Positions 19,392 to 29,118 are shown, numbered from the stretch's first letter. The stretch: DNA of 64,000 bases from Rhizorhabdus sp049889055 (GCF_049889055.1 NZ_JBLTWO010000006.1:221393-285392); one strand, 5' to 3'. Notes: generated by a model from the letters alone, not told the origin. A program made the numbers and translations.

Positions 19392-20024
19392 TTAGCCGCG
19401 CGGGGGCGGGGGCGGAGCATCCGGCCCGCGCTCGCCGCGCTTCGCCTTCCACTCTGCGCGCATGGCATCCCGCGCCGCGCGCTGCTCGTCCGGGCTGATC
19501 GTGCCGTCGCGGTTGCTGTCCACCTTGTCGAACATGGCGAGCGCAGACGACTGCGCCTCGGCGAGGCTGACCTTGCCGTCCTTGTTCGCGTCGGCCCGGT
19601 CGAACCAGAAGCCGCCGCCGCCCATCATCATGCCGCCATGGTGGCGCTTCATACCCTTGTGGCGGCCGCGCGGACCGTCGCCCTCACCGGGCGGGGGAGG
19701 CGGCGGGGGTGCGAGGAACTCGTCCTTCGACACGCTGCCACTGCCGTCCTTGTCGAGCTTGGCGAACTTCTCGCCCCGGCGTTCGTCGCGCCGCTCGGCG
19801 AAAGCCTCGCGCATCTTGGCCCGGGAAGCATCCATCTCGGCCTTGGTGACGAAGCCGTCGCCATTGGTGTCGAGGCGCTTGAACATCTCGGTGACACGCG
19901 TTTGCGCCTCTGCGCGGGTCTTGGGTGGCGGGGGCGGCCCGTCCCGGCCGGGCGCGGCAACCGCCACTCCCGCCACGAGCATGGAAACGAGCGCCGTCGC
20001 GCCGATCAATCTTGTCCTGGTCAT
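19392..20024 (-). CDS. Secreted four-EF-hand protein
   Basis: 210-aa exported protein: signal peptide MTRTRLIGATALVSMLVAGV ending at AVAA. Four EF-hand calcium loops are visible: DTNGDGFVTKAE, DKDGSGSVSKDE, DANKDGKVSLAE and DSNRDGTISPDE, with a Pro-rich and a His/Met/Gly-rich linker between the second and third. The ATG at 20024 has AGGAAGG at the correct distance; the ATG at 20033 overlaps that site. Probably a periplasmic Ca-binding protein. A second EF-hand gene lies ~900 bp away. Confidence 0.85.
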   Translation of the reverse strand: MTRTRLIGATALVSMLVAGVAVAAPGRDGPPPPPKTRAEAQTRVTEMFKRLDTNGDGFVTKAEMDASRAKMREAFAERRDERRGEKFAKLDKDGSGSVSKDEFLAPPPPPPPGEGDGPRGRHKGMKRHHGGMMMGGGGFWFDRADANKDGKVSLAEAQSSALAMFDKVDSNRDGTISPDEQRAARDAMRAEWKAKRGERGPDAPPPPPRG

Positions 20025-20231
20025 GTCCTGCATCCTTCCTGCGATCCAAACGTCCGAAGACGGGAAAAGGGTGGACGGAGCGGCATGAACAGGGGGGAGA
20101 TGCCGGTCCGTCCTGTGATGCCTTTTGAAGGAGGAAACTTGCAGCCATAGTTCGCGACTGAAATTCTTGTGTCGAAGCTGAAATATACCGAATTAACGGA
20201 TGCCGGAAGCTTTTCAGCTCTCAGGGGGTGT

Positions 20232-20900
20232 ATGGTGAAACGATTTTGGTTGCCGATCGCACTATGCTTGAGCCCCGGCGCGTTTGCCCTGCCGCCCACG
20301 GCGTACAATCCAAGTGCCTGGATGAAATGGCAGGAGGTTCCACCAGGGTTGCTGAAGCGCGGTGAACGCATTCGCGTTCATGTTAAGGTGACAGTCTCAG
20401 CAGAAGGGCGCGCGACGGACTGCGCACCGCTCGTTCCCAGTGGATCAACCGTGTTCGATACCCTTACATGCTCGGTCTTTATGGTGCAGGGTCGGTTTCG
20501 GCCGGCGCTTGACGACAAGAAGCGCCCCGTCGATGGCATATTCGAGTTCACAAAGACTTGGGAAGCGCGCGAAACGGCGATCGATGCCGGTTCCAGCAAG
20601 GCAGCTGGCCCACAACCTGCCGCAGGCTATGGGGACTGGGTCTCGCTCTATGATCTTCCTAAGGGCGCGATGCGAAGGGATGAGATAGTGACATCCCGGC
20701 TGATGCTTCTGGTTTCGACCGACGGGCGTGTGAAACACTGCACCGCCTCCGTATCGAGCGAAAGGCCAGATCTCGATGCCTATGCCTGCCGGCTGTTCCA
20801 GCTGCGCGGACGATACAAGCCGGCGCGGGATGCAGTGGGAAACCCGGTGGAAGCTGTGGATTGGCAGAATGTGCGCTGGCAGGTGCCGGAGAATTGGTAA
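20232..20900 (+). CDS. Secreted protein with two TonB-C-like repeats
   Basis: 222 aa with a signal peptide (MVKRFWLPIALCLSPGAFAL). Two related halves follow. Each has a V-strand, a DGR/EGR turn, a cysteine, a D-x-x-x-C helix start and a GRF/Y-x-PA segment, e.g. SAEGRATDCAPLVPSGSTVF with VQGRFRPALDDKK, and STDGRVKHCTASVSSERPD with LRGRYKPARDAVGN. This is the pattern of the TonB C-terminal domain. There is no transmembrane anchor or Pro-rich spacer, so it is not an energy transducer. Likely periplasmic, function unknown. A GTG-started extension upstream to 20169 would disrupt the signal peptide. Confidence 0.65.
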   Translation: MVKRFWLPIALCLSPGAFALPPTAYNPSAWMKWQEVPPGLLKRGERIRVHVKVTVSAEGRATDCAPLVPSGSTVFDTLTCSVFMVQGRFRPALDDKKRPVDGIFEFTKTWEARETAIDAGSSKAAGPQPAAGYGDWVSLYDLPKGAMRRDEIVTSRLMLLVSTDGRVKHCTASVSSERPDLDAYACRLFQLRGRYKPARDAVGNPVEAVDWQNVRWQVPENW

Positions 20901-20923
20901 GGTTTGACCGCCGCGGGCCTTGC

Positions 20924-21451
20924 TCACTGAACTGCGGACAATGTCTTCCGAAACAACGTCATCTTTTCCACAGCGGCCGCGCGCTCTCGTTCGTCGAGGA
21001 TGCCGTCATGGTCGCGGTCGGCTGCGTCGAAAGCCGCACGGCCGGCAGCCTGGATCTCATGGATGGACAGCGTGCCATCGCCGTCACGATCGACAATGCG
21101 GTAGGCGATGTCCATAATCCCAGCAGTGCTCAGGGGTCCCTTACCGTTGACAGAGAGGCGCGCGCTGCCATCGGGAGCGACGTCCATTACGAAGGGCTCC
21201 AGATCCAGCTTGGTGGTAAGGAAAGTGCGGGCGTAGCCGAGCGCTTCGGCGGCCTCGGGCCGGTCGATGCGGCGGTCGCCATTGCGATCCGCGCCTGCGA
21301 AATATTGAACGAGCGCTGCATCCAGCCCCTCGCGGGTCATCGGCAGTTGCTGGGCCTGGGCAGCAGACGTCGCAGTCAGCATCGCGGTGATTCCCCCCAC
21401 CGCCAACGACAAAAGCCACCGAAGAGACGACACCCGACACTGCTCCGCCAT
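20924..21451 (-). CDS. Secreted EF-hand protein
   Basis: 175-aa exported protein with signal peptide (SLRWLLSLAVGGITAMLTAT to AAQA). EF-hand-like loops are DRNGDRRIDRPE, DRDGDGTLSIHE and DRDHDGILDERE; a fourth unit is degenerate. It lies convergent to the TonB-C-like gene with a 23-bp gap and divergent from argG. A second EF-hand protein of the same export type occurs at 19392-20024. Confidence 0.8.
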   Translation of the reverse strand: MAEQCRVSSLRWLLSLAVGGITAMLTATSAAQAQQLPMTREGLDAALVQYFAGADRNGDRRIDRPEAAEALGYARTFLTTKLDLEPFVMDVAPDGSARLSVNGKGPLSTAGIMDIAYRIVDRDGDGTLSIHEIQAAGRAAFDAADRDHDGILDERERAAAVEKMTLFRKTLSAVQ

Positions 21452-21529
21452 GGAAAAACGCTATCAGCTTGAATGGCAGCGCCCCGCATGGCAAGGGCGC
21501 CGCGCCTTTGATGCGGCTTGGAGATCGAG

Positions 21530-22747
21530 ATGAGCGACGTGAAGCGGGTGGTTCTGGCCTTCTCGGGAGGGCTCGACACGAGCGTCATCCTGAAATGGTT
21601 GCAGCAGACCTACCAGTGCGAGGTCGTCACCTTCACCGCCGACCTCGGCCAGGGCGAAGAGCTGGAGCCGGCGCGCGCCAAGGCCAAGCTGATGGGCGTG
21701 CCCGATCATCACATCTTCATCGACGACCTGCGCGAGGAATTCGTGCGGGACTATGTCTTCCCGATGATGCGCTCCAACGCCTTGTATGAAGGCCTCTATC
21801 TGCTCGGCACCTCGATCGCCCGCCCGCTGATCGCCAAGCGCCAGATCGAGATTGCGCGCCAGGTCGGCGCCGATGCGGTCAGCCATGGCGCGACCGGCAA
21901 GGGCAATGACCAGGTCCGCTTCGAGCTCGGCTATTATGGTCTCGCTCCCGACATCCGCGTGATCGCGCCGTGGCGCGAATGGGACCTCACCAGCCGCACC
22001 GCGCTGATCGCCTTCGCCGAAGCGCACCAGATCCCGGTGCCGAAGGACAAGCGCGGCGAATCGCCCTTCTCGACCGACGCCAACATGCTCCACACCTCGT
22101 CCGAGGGTAAGGTGCTCGAGGATCCGTGGGAGGAGGTGCCCGACTATGTCTATTCGCGCACCGTCAACCCGGAGGACGCGCCCGACGCGCCCGAGTTCAT
22201 CACGATCGACTTCGAGCGCGGCGACGGCGTGGCGATCAACGGCGTCGGCATGAGCCCGGCGACGCTGCTCGAGACGCTCAACGATTATGGCCGCAAGCAT
22301 GGCATCGGCCGCCTCGACCTCGTCGAGAACCGCTTCGTCGGCATGAAGTCGCGCGGCATGTACGAGACGCCGGGCGGCACCATCTATCACCTCGCCCATC
22401 GCGGTATCGAGCAGATCACCCTCGACCGCGGCGCCGCCCACCTCAAGGACGAGCTCGCGCCGCGCTATGCCGAGCTGATCTACAACGGCTTCTGGTTCTC
22501 GCCCGAGCGCGAGATGCTGCAGGCCGCGATCGACCACAGCCAGGAGAAGGTGACCGGCACGGTCCGGCTCAAGCTGTACAAGGGCGGCGTCTATGTCGTC
22601 GGCCGCAAGTCGCCGAACACGCTCTATTCGGAAAAAGTCGTCACCTTCGAGGACGACGCCGGCGCCTATGACCAGCGCGACGCGGCGGGCTTCATCAAGC
22701 TCAACGCGCTGCGCCTGCGCCTGCTCGGCCGTCGCGACGGGCGTTGA
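21530..22747 (+). CDS. argG: Argininosuccinate synthase
   Basis: Cytoplasmic ATP-dependent ligase joining citrulline and aspartate in arginine synthesis; 405 aa, family length. ATP-binding motif AFSGGLDTSVILKWL at the N-terminus, then HGATGKGNDQVRFELGYY and SPFSTDANMLHTSSEGKVLE. ATG at 21530 with GGAG six nt upstream; an in-frame TTG at 21518 is less likely. argH is elsewhere in the window (53232), so the arginine genes are not clustered. Confidence 0.97.
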   Translation: MSDVKRVVLAFSGGLDTSVILKWLQQTYQCEVVTFTADLGQGEELEPARAKAKLMGVPDHHIFIDDLREEFVRDYVFPMMRSNALYEGLYLLGTSIARPLIAKRQIEIARQVGADAVSHGATGKGNDQVRFELGYYGLAPDIRVIAPWREWDLTSRTALIAFAEAHQIPVPKDKRGESPFSTDANMLHTSSEGKVLEDPWEEVPDYVYSRTVNPEDAPDAPEFITIDFERGDGVAINGVGMSPATLLETLNDYGRKHGIGRLDLVENRFVGMKSRGMYETPGGTIYHLAHRGIEQITLDRGAAHLKDELAPRYAELIYNGFWFSPEREMLQAAIDHSQEKVTGTVRLKLYKGGVYVVGRKSPNTLYSEKVVTFEDDAGAYDQRDAAGFIKLNALRLRLLGRRDGR

Positions 22748-22792
22748 GCTTCAGGTGGCGGCGCTTCCGGGCGCCGTCGCTCCGTTCGACCT

Positions 22793-24349
22793 CTATCGTT
22801 CGGGTGCGAGATCGGCCCGGCGCAGGCCGACGATATCGATCGGCCCCTCACGATAGCGCCCGACCTCGACCCGGCCGCGCGACAGTTCCTCGAGGAAGAC
22901 GTCGCCCTTGTCATAGGCCCAGGGTCCCAGCCGCAGCAGCCAGATCGTCGGCACCGCCCGCGTCGCCGGCTCCTGCGCTATGCCACGCAGATGGGCGCGG
23001 TCAAGCGACGGCACGCCGCGCGACCCGCTGACATACCAGCTGCCGGGAGGTGGGTTCAGCGTCGGAATCGCGGTCGGGATCGGCCGGCTGGGCATCGCCA
23101 GACCCCGATCGCGCGCGGCGCGGTCAAAGGGCAGGGCGCCCTCGTTCGGATAGGCGAACAGCTGATCGCCCGATGAGAAGCGCGGCTCCAGCCAGGCGAC
23201 CGCGCGATACCAGTCGCCCTGCGGATGCGCCCGCGTCGCGGCAACCATGCCGAACTGGGCGATGGCGAGCCACAGCAGCGCGGCGATGGGCAACATCCAG
23301 CCGAACCGGTCCCGGCTCCAACCCATGGCCAGCCCCATGAGGAGCAGCGCCGGCGTCGCCAATGCGGTCATCGTCCGGACGATGAACACCGGGGTGATCG
23401 TCGCCGAGATCAGCAGCGACAGCAGCAGCGGCAGAAAGGCGAGCACCGCCAGCGCAGCCAGCAGCGGACGCCCGCGCGGTGCGCGCCAGAGCAGCGCCCC
23501 GCCGAGGAGCAGGAGGATTGCAGCGGCTGCCCGCATGTCATCGCGCGGCCCGGTGTAGAGCATCGTCGCGCGGCGCCACAGGTCGCGCGTGGAGAAATGC
23601 AGCCAGGTAGCCTTGATCCACTCGGGCGCCTGATCGAGCAGGATGAACAGCGCCGGCAACCAGACAGCGAGCACCAGAAGTCCCCCGGTTGCCAGCCAGA
23701 GCCAGTCGGCCTTTGCCATCGTGCGCAACCGGATCACACAGAGCAGAGCGAGGCCAAGCGCTGCGGCATAAAGCGGACCGAGATTGTGCAGCCACAGGAT
23801 CAACGCGGTGCAGCCGAGATAGGCGAGATAGGCCCGGCTGAGGAGCGACAGATCCGCCTCGCGCCGTTCGGCGATGTGCAGCAGCGCGAGACAGGCCCCG
23901 GCGTAGGTCAGGATCATCGCGGGGTAGGGACGGATCTCGCGGGTCATTTCGACCACTACGGGCGAGACCGCGACGAGCAGCAACGTAGCAAGCACTACAA
24001 GACGGCGATCGGCCCCCGCGATGCGCGCGAGGCGGGCGGCGGCCAGCCCGATCAGCGGCAGGCTGAGCATCCCGCAGACCAGCCCGAGCAGTCGGTGCGC
24101 AACGAGACCATCCCCTGCGATCAGCGTCCAGGCGCGCAACAGTGAATAGTAGAAGGGCGGGTGCGTCTCGTAGCGCGGAACCACATGCCACAGGAAATCC
24201 CAGCCTTGCGCAGCGGCATAGGCGCTATAGGCCTCGTCAAGCCACATCGGCTCGAGCCAGATGCCCCAGCCGCGCGCCCATGAGGCGAGCAGGACGATCG
24301 CCAGCAGCAGCGGCCAGAAGAGAAAGCGAGCGGGGGCCGACGGAGTCAT
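22793..24349 (-). CDS. GT-C (GT39/ArnT-like) membrane glycosyltransferase
   Basis: 518 aa with ~11 hydrophobic spans and a C-terminal soluble part. After the first span it has PMWLDEAYSAYAAAQGWDF, the D-E pair in the first outer loop diagnostic of GT-C enzymes using polyprenyl-phosphate sugars, followed by RYETHPPFYYSLLRAW. It probably transfers a sugar to a lipid or protein on the periplasmic face; donor and acceptor unknown. ATG 24349 (MTPSAPARFLFW) precedes the first span; the upstream frame extension is not membrane-like. Convergent with argG, divergent from the MFS gene. Confidence 0.75.
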   Translation of the reverse strand: MTPSAPARFLFWPLLLAIVLLASWARGWGIWLEPMWLDEAYSAYAAAQGWDFLWHVVPRYETHPPFYYSLLRAWTLIAGDGLVAHRLLGLVCGMLSLPLIGLAAARLARIAGADRRLVVLATLLLVAVSPVVVEMTREIRPYPAMILTYAGACLALLHIAERREADLSLLSRAYLAYLGCTALILWLHNLGPLYAAALGLALLCVIRLRTMAKADWLWLATGGLLVLAVWLPALFILLDQAPEWIKATWLHFSTRDLWRRATMLYTGPRDDMRAAAAILLLLGGALLWRAPRGRPLLAALAVLAFLPLLLSLLISATITPVFIVRTMTALATPALLLMGLAMGWSRDRFGWMLPIAALLWLAIAQFGMVAATRAHPQGDWYRAVAWLEPRFSSGDQLFAYPNEGALPFDRAARDRGLAMPSRPIPTAIPTLNPPPGSWYVSGSRGVPSLDRAHLRGIAQEPATRAVPTIWLLRLGPWAYDKGDVFLEELSRGRVEVGRYREGPIDIVGLRRADLAPER

Positions 24350-24511
24350 GACCGGCGCATAGGCCAGTCGACCCCACCCGCGCCAGAGGGGGACGCCGTT
24401 CGCGTGCTGCGATCGGAACAATGCCGATATTGGGCGGGTACGCCCTGGGCCCACATGTCATCGCTAGGATCGAGCCGCGACAGACGGCCGACAGATGATG
24501 GAGGGGTGTCG

Positions 24512-25747
24512 ATGGTAGCCATTCCGCCCGACGAACAGCCGGTGCCGGCCGTGCCGCTGTCGCCCCGTGCCATCCTGGGCATCGCGACCCTCTCGCTCGG
24601 GTCCTTCCTGGTCGGCGCGATGCTGACCGTGGTCATTCCCGTTCTGCCCAATATCGCGCGCGATATGGGCGGCGGCGGCGGGTCGGATGTCGCGGTGGCG
24701 GTGCAGATGCTCATTGCCATGCCGATGCTGGGGCTCGTTATGGGCGGCTTCGTCGCAGGGTTCCTGTTCCGCCATTTCCAGCCGCGCACGGTCTTTCTCG
24801 GCGGGCTCATCGCTTATGGCCTGATCGGCGTTGCGGGCTATGGCCTCAGCCTGCCGCTGCTGGTGGGCTCGCGGCTGCTGATCGGGATCGTCGCTGCCGT
24901 CATCGCCGCCGCATCGACCGCATTGGTCGGCGAGCGCGTGCCCGAGGCGATGCGCCCGCGCGTCCTCGGCTGGTCGGTCGCGGGCGCCGCCGCGCTGGGC
25001 ATCATCGCGATGATCGCCTCCGGACGGATCGCCGACGCCTATGGCTGGCGCTCGTCCTTCCTGCTTTTCCCGCTGATCGCCGGGCTGATGTTCGCGCTGG
25101 TCGCGACCTGCTCTGCCCCATCTGTTCAGGGTCCACGGGAAGCAAGCGCGCAGGGACGCGACTGGCGTGGGCTAGCCGCCCTCTGGCCGGTCTTCGCTTT
25201 CGTCATATTGGTCAACATGACCGCCTTCACCACCAATTCGCAGTCGAGTTTCCTGCTCGCCGAGATCGGCATCGACAGCGCGCAAGGCCGCGCGCAGATG
25301 ATGGGCATCAACCAGGGGCTGATCTTTGCAACGGCGATCCTGTTTCCGGTGGCACGCCGCCTGATCGGCATGGGCATGCTGCCCTTCGCGATCCTCGCGA
25401 TCATCGGCAGTGGCCTGCTGCTATTCGCCCGGGCGCAGGACATGGCGGCCGCTGCCATCGGCCTGGCCCTGCTCGGCATCGGCAATGGGCTGCTCTTTCC
25501 TTATCAGAGCAATTTGCTGCTCCAGCGCGCCCAGCCAGAGCTTCGCGGGCAGGCAGCCGGACTGGTCGTCAGCTGTCAATTTCTCGCCGATGCGATCAAT
25601 CCGCTGGTCCTGGGGCCGGTGATCATCCTGTTCGGTCTGCGAACAGCGATCGCCTGGGTGGGCCTGCTGACCCTCGCCGGATGCATTCTGGCGCTCGTTT
25701 CAGGGCTGCGTTCCAAGGCGGCCCAGGCCCCGGCGGGTGTCGCCTGA
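24512..25747 (+). CDS. MFS transporter
   Basis: 411-aa twelve-span major facilitator. The first span begins ILGIATLSLGSFLVGAMLTV, the loop after the second span carries FRHFQPRTVFLGG, and the C-half has LFPYQSNLLLQRAQPELRGQ. It resembles drug-resistance-type MFS carriers, but substrate cannot be read from the sequence. The start ATG has a GGAGGGG site 7 nt upstream. Confidence 0.85.
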   Translation: MVAIPPDEQPVPAVPLSPRAILGIATLSLGSFLVGAMLTVVIPVLPNIARDMGGGGGSDVAVAVQMLIAMPMLGLVMGGFVAGFLFRHFQPRTVFLGGLIAYGLIGVAGYGLSLPLLVGSRLLIGIVAAVIAAASTALVGERVPEAMRPRVLGWSVAGAAALGIIAMIASGRIADAYGWRSSFLLFPLIAGLMFALVATCSAPSVQGPREASAQGRDWRGLAALWPVFAFVILVNMTAFTTNSQSSFLLAEIGIDSAQGRAQMMGINQGLIFATAILFPVARRLIGMGMLPFAILAIIGSGLLLFARAQDMAAAAIGLALLGIGNGLLFPYQSNLLLQRAQPELRGQAAGLVVSCQFLADAINPLVLGPVIILFGLRTAIAWVGLLTLAGCILALVSGLRSKAAQAPAGVA

Positions 25748-25773
25748 TCGCGACGCCCCGCCCGGACCGGTCT

Positions 25774-26622
25774 TCAGGACCCCGGCAATCCGACCGACGG
25801 ATTGCGTGCCGCCGCCGCATCATTGCCGCGCGCCGCTGCGATATGGCCGTTCTCGGGATGGGTGATGACGTAGAAGCGGTTTTCCCGGATCGCCGCGATC
25901 GACTGACGCGCCACCTCGTCCGAGGTCAGACCATCCGCCCGGATCTTGGCCAGCATCTCGCGGAAGACCGGCGGGATCGGGTCGGTTTCGGCAAGATCGG
26001 GCAGATGCGCCGGCCGCCGCTCTTCCGAGCGCTGGAAGGTGGCGAGCGTGGTGCCGGGGCAGATCGCGGTGACGCCGACCGGCGGGTTGGCAGCGGCCAG
26101 TTCGCGGTACAGCGTCTCGGCATAGGAAATCGCCGCCGCCTTGCTGGCGCAATAAGGGCCGTTGAGGGCCACGCCGGTGAAGGAACAGACGCCCGAGGCG
26201 GTGATCGCGATGTGCGAGCCTTCCTGCCCCATCAGCGTCGGCAGGAAGGGCTGGATCGCATGGATCACGCCGAACAGGTTGGTGCCGAGCACCCAGCGCC
26301 AGTCGTTGATCGACAGGGTCACCGCAGGGCGGCCGACCGTCGTCACCCCGGCATTGGCGATGACCAGATTGACGGTACCGAAATGGGACAGCACGTCCTT
26401 CGCGAAGGCCTCGCTGGCCTCCCAGTCCGCAATGTCGAACGCCCGCGCGAACACCTCGGCGCCCCTGCCCGACAGCTCGGCGCACAGCATTTCCAGCGTG
26501 TCGGCCTCGATATCCATGAGCGCCAGCCGCGCACCTTCCGCCGCCAGCTGCTCCGCCAGCGCCCGGCCGATGCCGTTCGCCGCACCGGTGATCACGGCCA
26601 CGCGACCTTTGAAATCCTTCAT
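25774..26622 (-). CDS. Short-chain dehydrogenase/reductase
   Basis: 282-aa classical SDR: NAD(P) motif TGAANGIGRALA, structural NAG (IANAGVTTVG) and the catalytic Ser...YxxxK in ITASGVCSFTG...PYCASKAA. The acidic residue after beta-2 (ALMDIEAD) favours NAD(H). Substrate unknown. It is divergent from a TonB-dependent receptor, across an AT-rich promoter region; such pairs in sphingomonads often serve uptake and catabolism of one substrate, which is inference here. Confidence 0.88.
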   Translation of the reverse strand: MKDFKGRVAVITGAANGIGRALAEQLAAEGARLALMDIEADTLEMLCAELSGRGAEVFARAFDIADWEASEAFAKDVLSHFGTVNLVIANAGVTTVGRPAVTLSINDWRWVLGTNLFGVIHAIQPFLPTLMGQEGSHIAITASGVCSFTGVALNGPYCASKAAAISYAETLYRELAAANPPVGVTAICPGTTLATFQRSEERRPAHLPDLAETDPIPPVFREMLAKIRADGLTSDEVARQSIAAIRENRFYVITHPENGHIAAARGNDAAAARNPSVGLPGS

Positions 26623-26654
26623 GTCCAGCCTCTCGTCGTTGCTATGTTTATTCT

Positions 26655-26687
26655 TGATAAGATTATCATGATTGATAGGTTGTCAAT
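26655..26687. promoter_or_regulatory. AT-rich divergent promoter/operator between the SDR and TonB-receptor genes
   Basis: Within the 180-bp divergent gap, the stretch 26646-26690 is strikingly AT-rich. It holds two short inverted repeats, GATAA-GA-TTATC (26656-26667) and ATTGA-N7-TCAAT (26671-26687). This is where promoters and a regulator-binding site for the two divergent genes would be expected; no regulator gene is adjacent. Confidence 0.4.
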
Positions 26688-26802
26688 CGCGAGATCATCG
26701 ACGGCGGCGAGAGACCGGACAGAAGCGATGTGAAGCAAGGCCGGTGGGCTTCCGGCACAGGAGAAAGGCGACGCCCGCAGGGACGCGCCAAAGGAGGGGA
26801 AG

Positions 26803-29118
26803 ATGAAAGCTACCAGGAGTCGAATCACGTCCGTACTGCGCGGTGGTACCGCGCTGTCCGCCGCCTTCCTCGGCATGTTGTCGGTCCCGGCGATGGCCGA
26901 GGATCAGGCCGACACCGGCGCGAGCCAAGGCGGTCTCGCCGACATCATCGTGACGGCGCGGCGGCGCGCCGAGCGGGCCGAAACTGCCCCGCTGCCGATC
27001 ACCGCGATCAGCGGCAGGGACATCGAGCAGCGGGTCCTCACCCGGCTGAGCGCGCTCGCGGACCTCGCCCCGAACCTGAAGATCACGCAAGGGTCGGGCA
27101 GCGCCAACGCGCCGGTCGTGTTCATCCGCGGCATCGGCACGCTGTCGACCACGCTCTACACCGAACCTGCCGTCGCTCTCTATGTCGACGGCGTCTATAC
27201 GCCGCGTGCGACCAGCGGCGCCTTCGATCTGCCCGATCTCGAACGGGTCGAGGTGCTGCGCGGGCCGCAGGGCACGCTGTTCGGCCGCAACACGACCGGC
27301 GGCGCGATCATGCTCGTCACCCAGGCGCCGACCGACGAACCCAGCGCCAAGATCTCGGTCGGCTATGGCCGCTATGACGACAAGATGCTCTCGGGCGTAC
27401 TCCAGACCGGTGCGATCGGGCAGTCCGACTGGCGCCTGAAGATCGCCGCCAACTGGCGCCAGCGCGACGGCTGGGTGCGCACGCCCGGACTGTCCAGGTC
27501 AGACTGGGGCGGCAACGAAAAGGATCTGGGCCTGACCACGGCCCTTGCGGGATCGCTCGGCGATCTCGAGATAGACAACCGCTTCCGCTATGCGCGCAAC
27601 GAGTCCTTCACCGCCTGGCAGGCGATCGGCGGCACGCCGGCAGCCATTACGGCCTATACCAACTCGGCCGCAGCCAATCCGTCGGGTCCGCCGCTGGTGC
27701 TCAGCCGCAAGGCGCTCGACCTGAGCTTTCGCGATCCCCGCGTGCAGGGCAATGCGGTGATCAAGAGCTGGGGCGACACGCTGACGCTGACCTATCCGAT
27801 CGCCGAAACCGCGCAGCTCAAGTCGATCAGCAACTATGCCGAAATCGATCAGCATCTGCGCAACTATCTGGGCGGCAGCTTCATTCTCGGCACCGTCCTG
27901 AACCCGCGCAATCCCGCCCAGCGCGTCGAGCCGATCAGCGTCCATGCGGCGCCGACCAACGCAGGCACGCAGAAGCAGTTCAGCCAGGAGGTCCAGGTCG
28001 CCGGCGACCTCGCCGACTTCGAATATGTGCTGGGTCTCTATTATTGGTGGGAGAAGGTGAACGAGAATGTCACCACCGTGCTCAACTCGCCGGTCGGCGC
28101 GGCCTGGATCCGTCTCGACCGCAGCGTGACCTATGAGCAGACCACGAGGTCCTATGCGGCCTTCGGAGAGGTGAAGTGGAAGCCCGCTTCGCTCGAAGAG
28201 AAGCTCGAGGTTACGCTGGGCGGCCGCTATACCAAGGACAAGCGCGAGATCGCGACGGGTATCGTCCAGACGACGACCACGACCACGACCACCAACCAGA
28301 CGGGCAAGAACGACTGGGGCAATTTCGGTTATAGCGGCTCGATCAGCTATCGCTGGGTCCCCGGCTTCATGACCTATGGCCGGATCGCGTCGAGCTTCCG
28401 CGCGGGCGGTTTCAACGCCCTGGCACCAGGGTCGCCCGGCTGGGATCCCGAAAAGGCGATCACCTATGAACTGGGCTGGAAGCTGACCGCACTCAATCGC
28501 CATCTGCGCTTCGACGGCAACGTCTTCCAGATCGATTATGACAATCTGCAGGTGAACCAGTTCAACAGCGTGACACGCACCAACTTCATCGTGAACGCGG
28601 CGAAGGCGCGCTATCGCGGTTTCGAACTCGAAGGCGCACTGCTGCTGGGCGAGCATGTCCAGCTGGACGGCAATGTCGGCTATGTCGATCCCAAATATAA
28701 GGAGTATAACCAGATCGTCGGTGGCGTGGTGACCAATGTCGGTTCGACCGCGCACTTCGCCTATCTGAGCAAATGGTCGACCCATGTCGGGGCACAGGTG
28801 AAGACCTCACCCATGCCGATGGGCGTCGCGACCTTCCGGGTCGACTATTCGACCAAGAGCAGCGCGCGTCTGGCGGTGATCGACTCGCTCGCGCCCACGC
28901 TGCAGGGCTTCCGGACGGGAACCCAGAAGGAGCTGTCGGCCCGGGTGATCCTGTCCGACATTCCTGCCGGCGACAATGTGAAGCTGACCGCTCAGCTGTT
29001 CGGCGAAAATCTGACCAACAACCGCTTTTACAGCTTCGCGACCGACTTCGGCTCGCTGGCAACGGCGATCTTCAACCGGCCCCGGACCTGGGGTGCGAGG
29101 CTGACCGCCGAGTTCTAA
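26803..29118 (+). CDS. TonB-dependent outer-membrane receptor
   Basis: 771 aa: signal peptide (TALSAAFLGMLSVPAMA), TonB box (DIIVTARRR), plug domain with VFIRGIGT, ALYVDGVYTPRATSG and VEVLRGPQGTLFGRNTTGGA, then a 22-strand barrel ending in the canonical aromatic/F terminus (TWGARLTAEF). A short Thr run near residue 490 comes from an ACGACC tandem. It belongs to the large sphingomonad receptor family; substrate unknown, probably the substrate of the neighbouring SDR. Confidence 0.93.
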   Translation: MKATRSRITSVLRGGTALSAAFLGMLSVPAMAEDQADTGASQGGLADIIVTARRRAERAETAPLPITAISGRDIEQRVLTRLSALADLAPNLKITQGSGSANAPVVFIRGIGTLSTTLYTEPAVALYVDGVYTPRATSGAFDLPDLERVEVLRGPQGTLFGRNTTGGAIMLVTQAPTDEPSAKISVGYGRYDDKMLSGVLQTGAIGQSDWRLKIAANWRQRDGWVRTPGLSRSDWGGNEKDLGLTTALAGSLGDLEIDNRFRYARNESFTAWQAIGGTPAAITAYTNSAAANPSGPPLVLSRKALDLSFRDPRVQGNAVIKSWGDTLTLTYPIAETAQLKSISNYAEIDQHLRNYLGGSFILGTVLNPRNPAQRVEPISVHAAPTNAGTQKQFSQEVQVAGDLADFEYVLGLYYWWEKVNENVTTVLNSPVGAAWIRLDRSVTYEQTTRSYAAFGEVKWKPASLEEKLEVTLGGRYTKDKREIATGIVQTTTTTTTTNQTGKNDWGNFGYSGSISYRWVPGFMTYGRIASSFRAGGFNALAPGSPGWDPEKAITYELGWKLTALNRHLRFDGNVFQIDYDNLQVNQFNSVTRTNFIVNAAKARYRGFELEGALLLGEHVQLDGNVGYVDPKYKEYNQIVGGVVTNVGSTAHFAYLSKWSTHVGAQVKTSPMPMGVATFRVDYSTKSSARLAVIDSLAPTLQGFRTGTQKELSARVILSDIPAGDNVKLTAQLFGENLTNNRFYSFATDFGSLATAIFNRPRTWGARLTAEF

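Noticed and set aside
28267..28300. ACGACC tandem in the TonB-receptor gene
   Set aside because: A short in-frame repeat giving a Thr run in an extracellular loop; too short to call a functional repeat.
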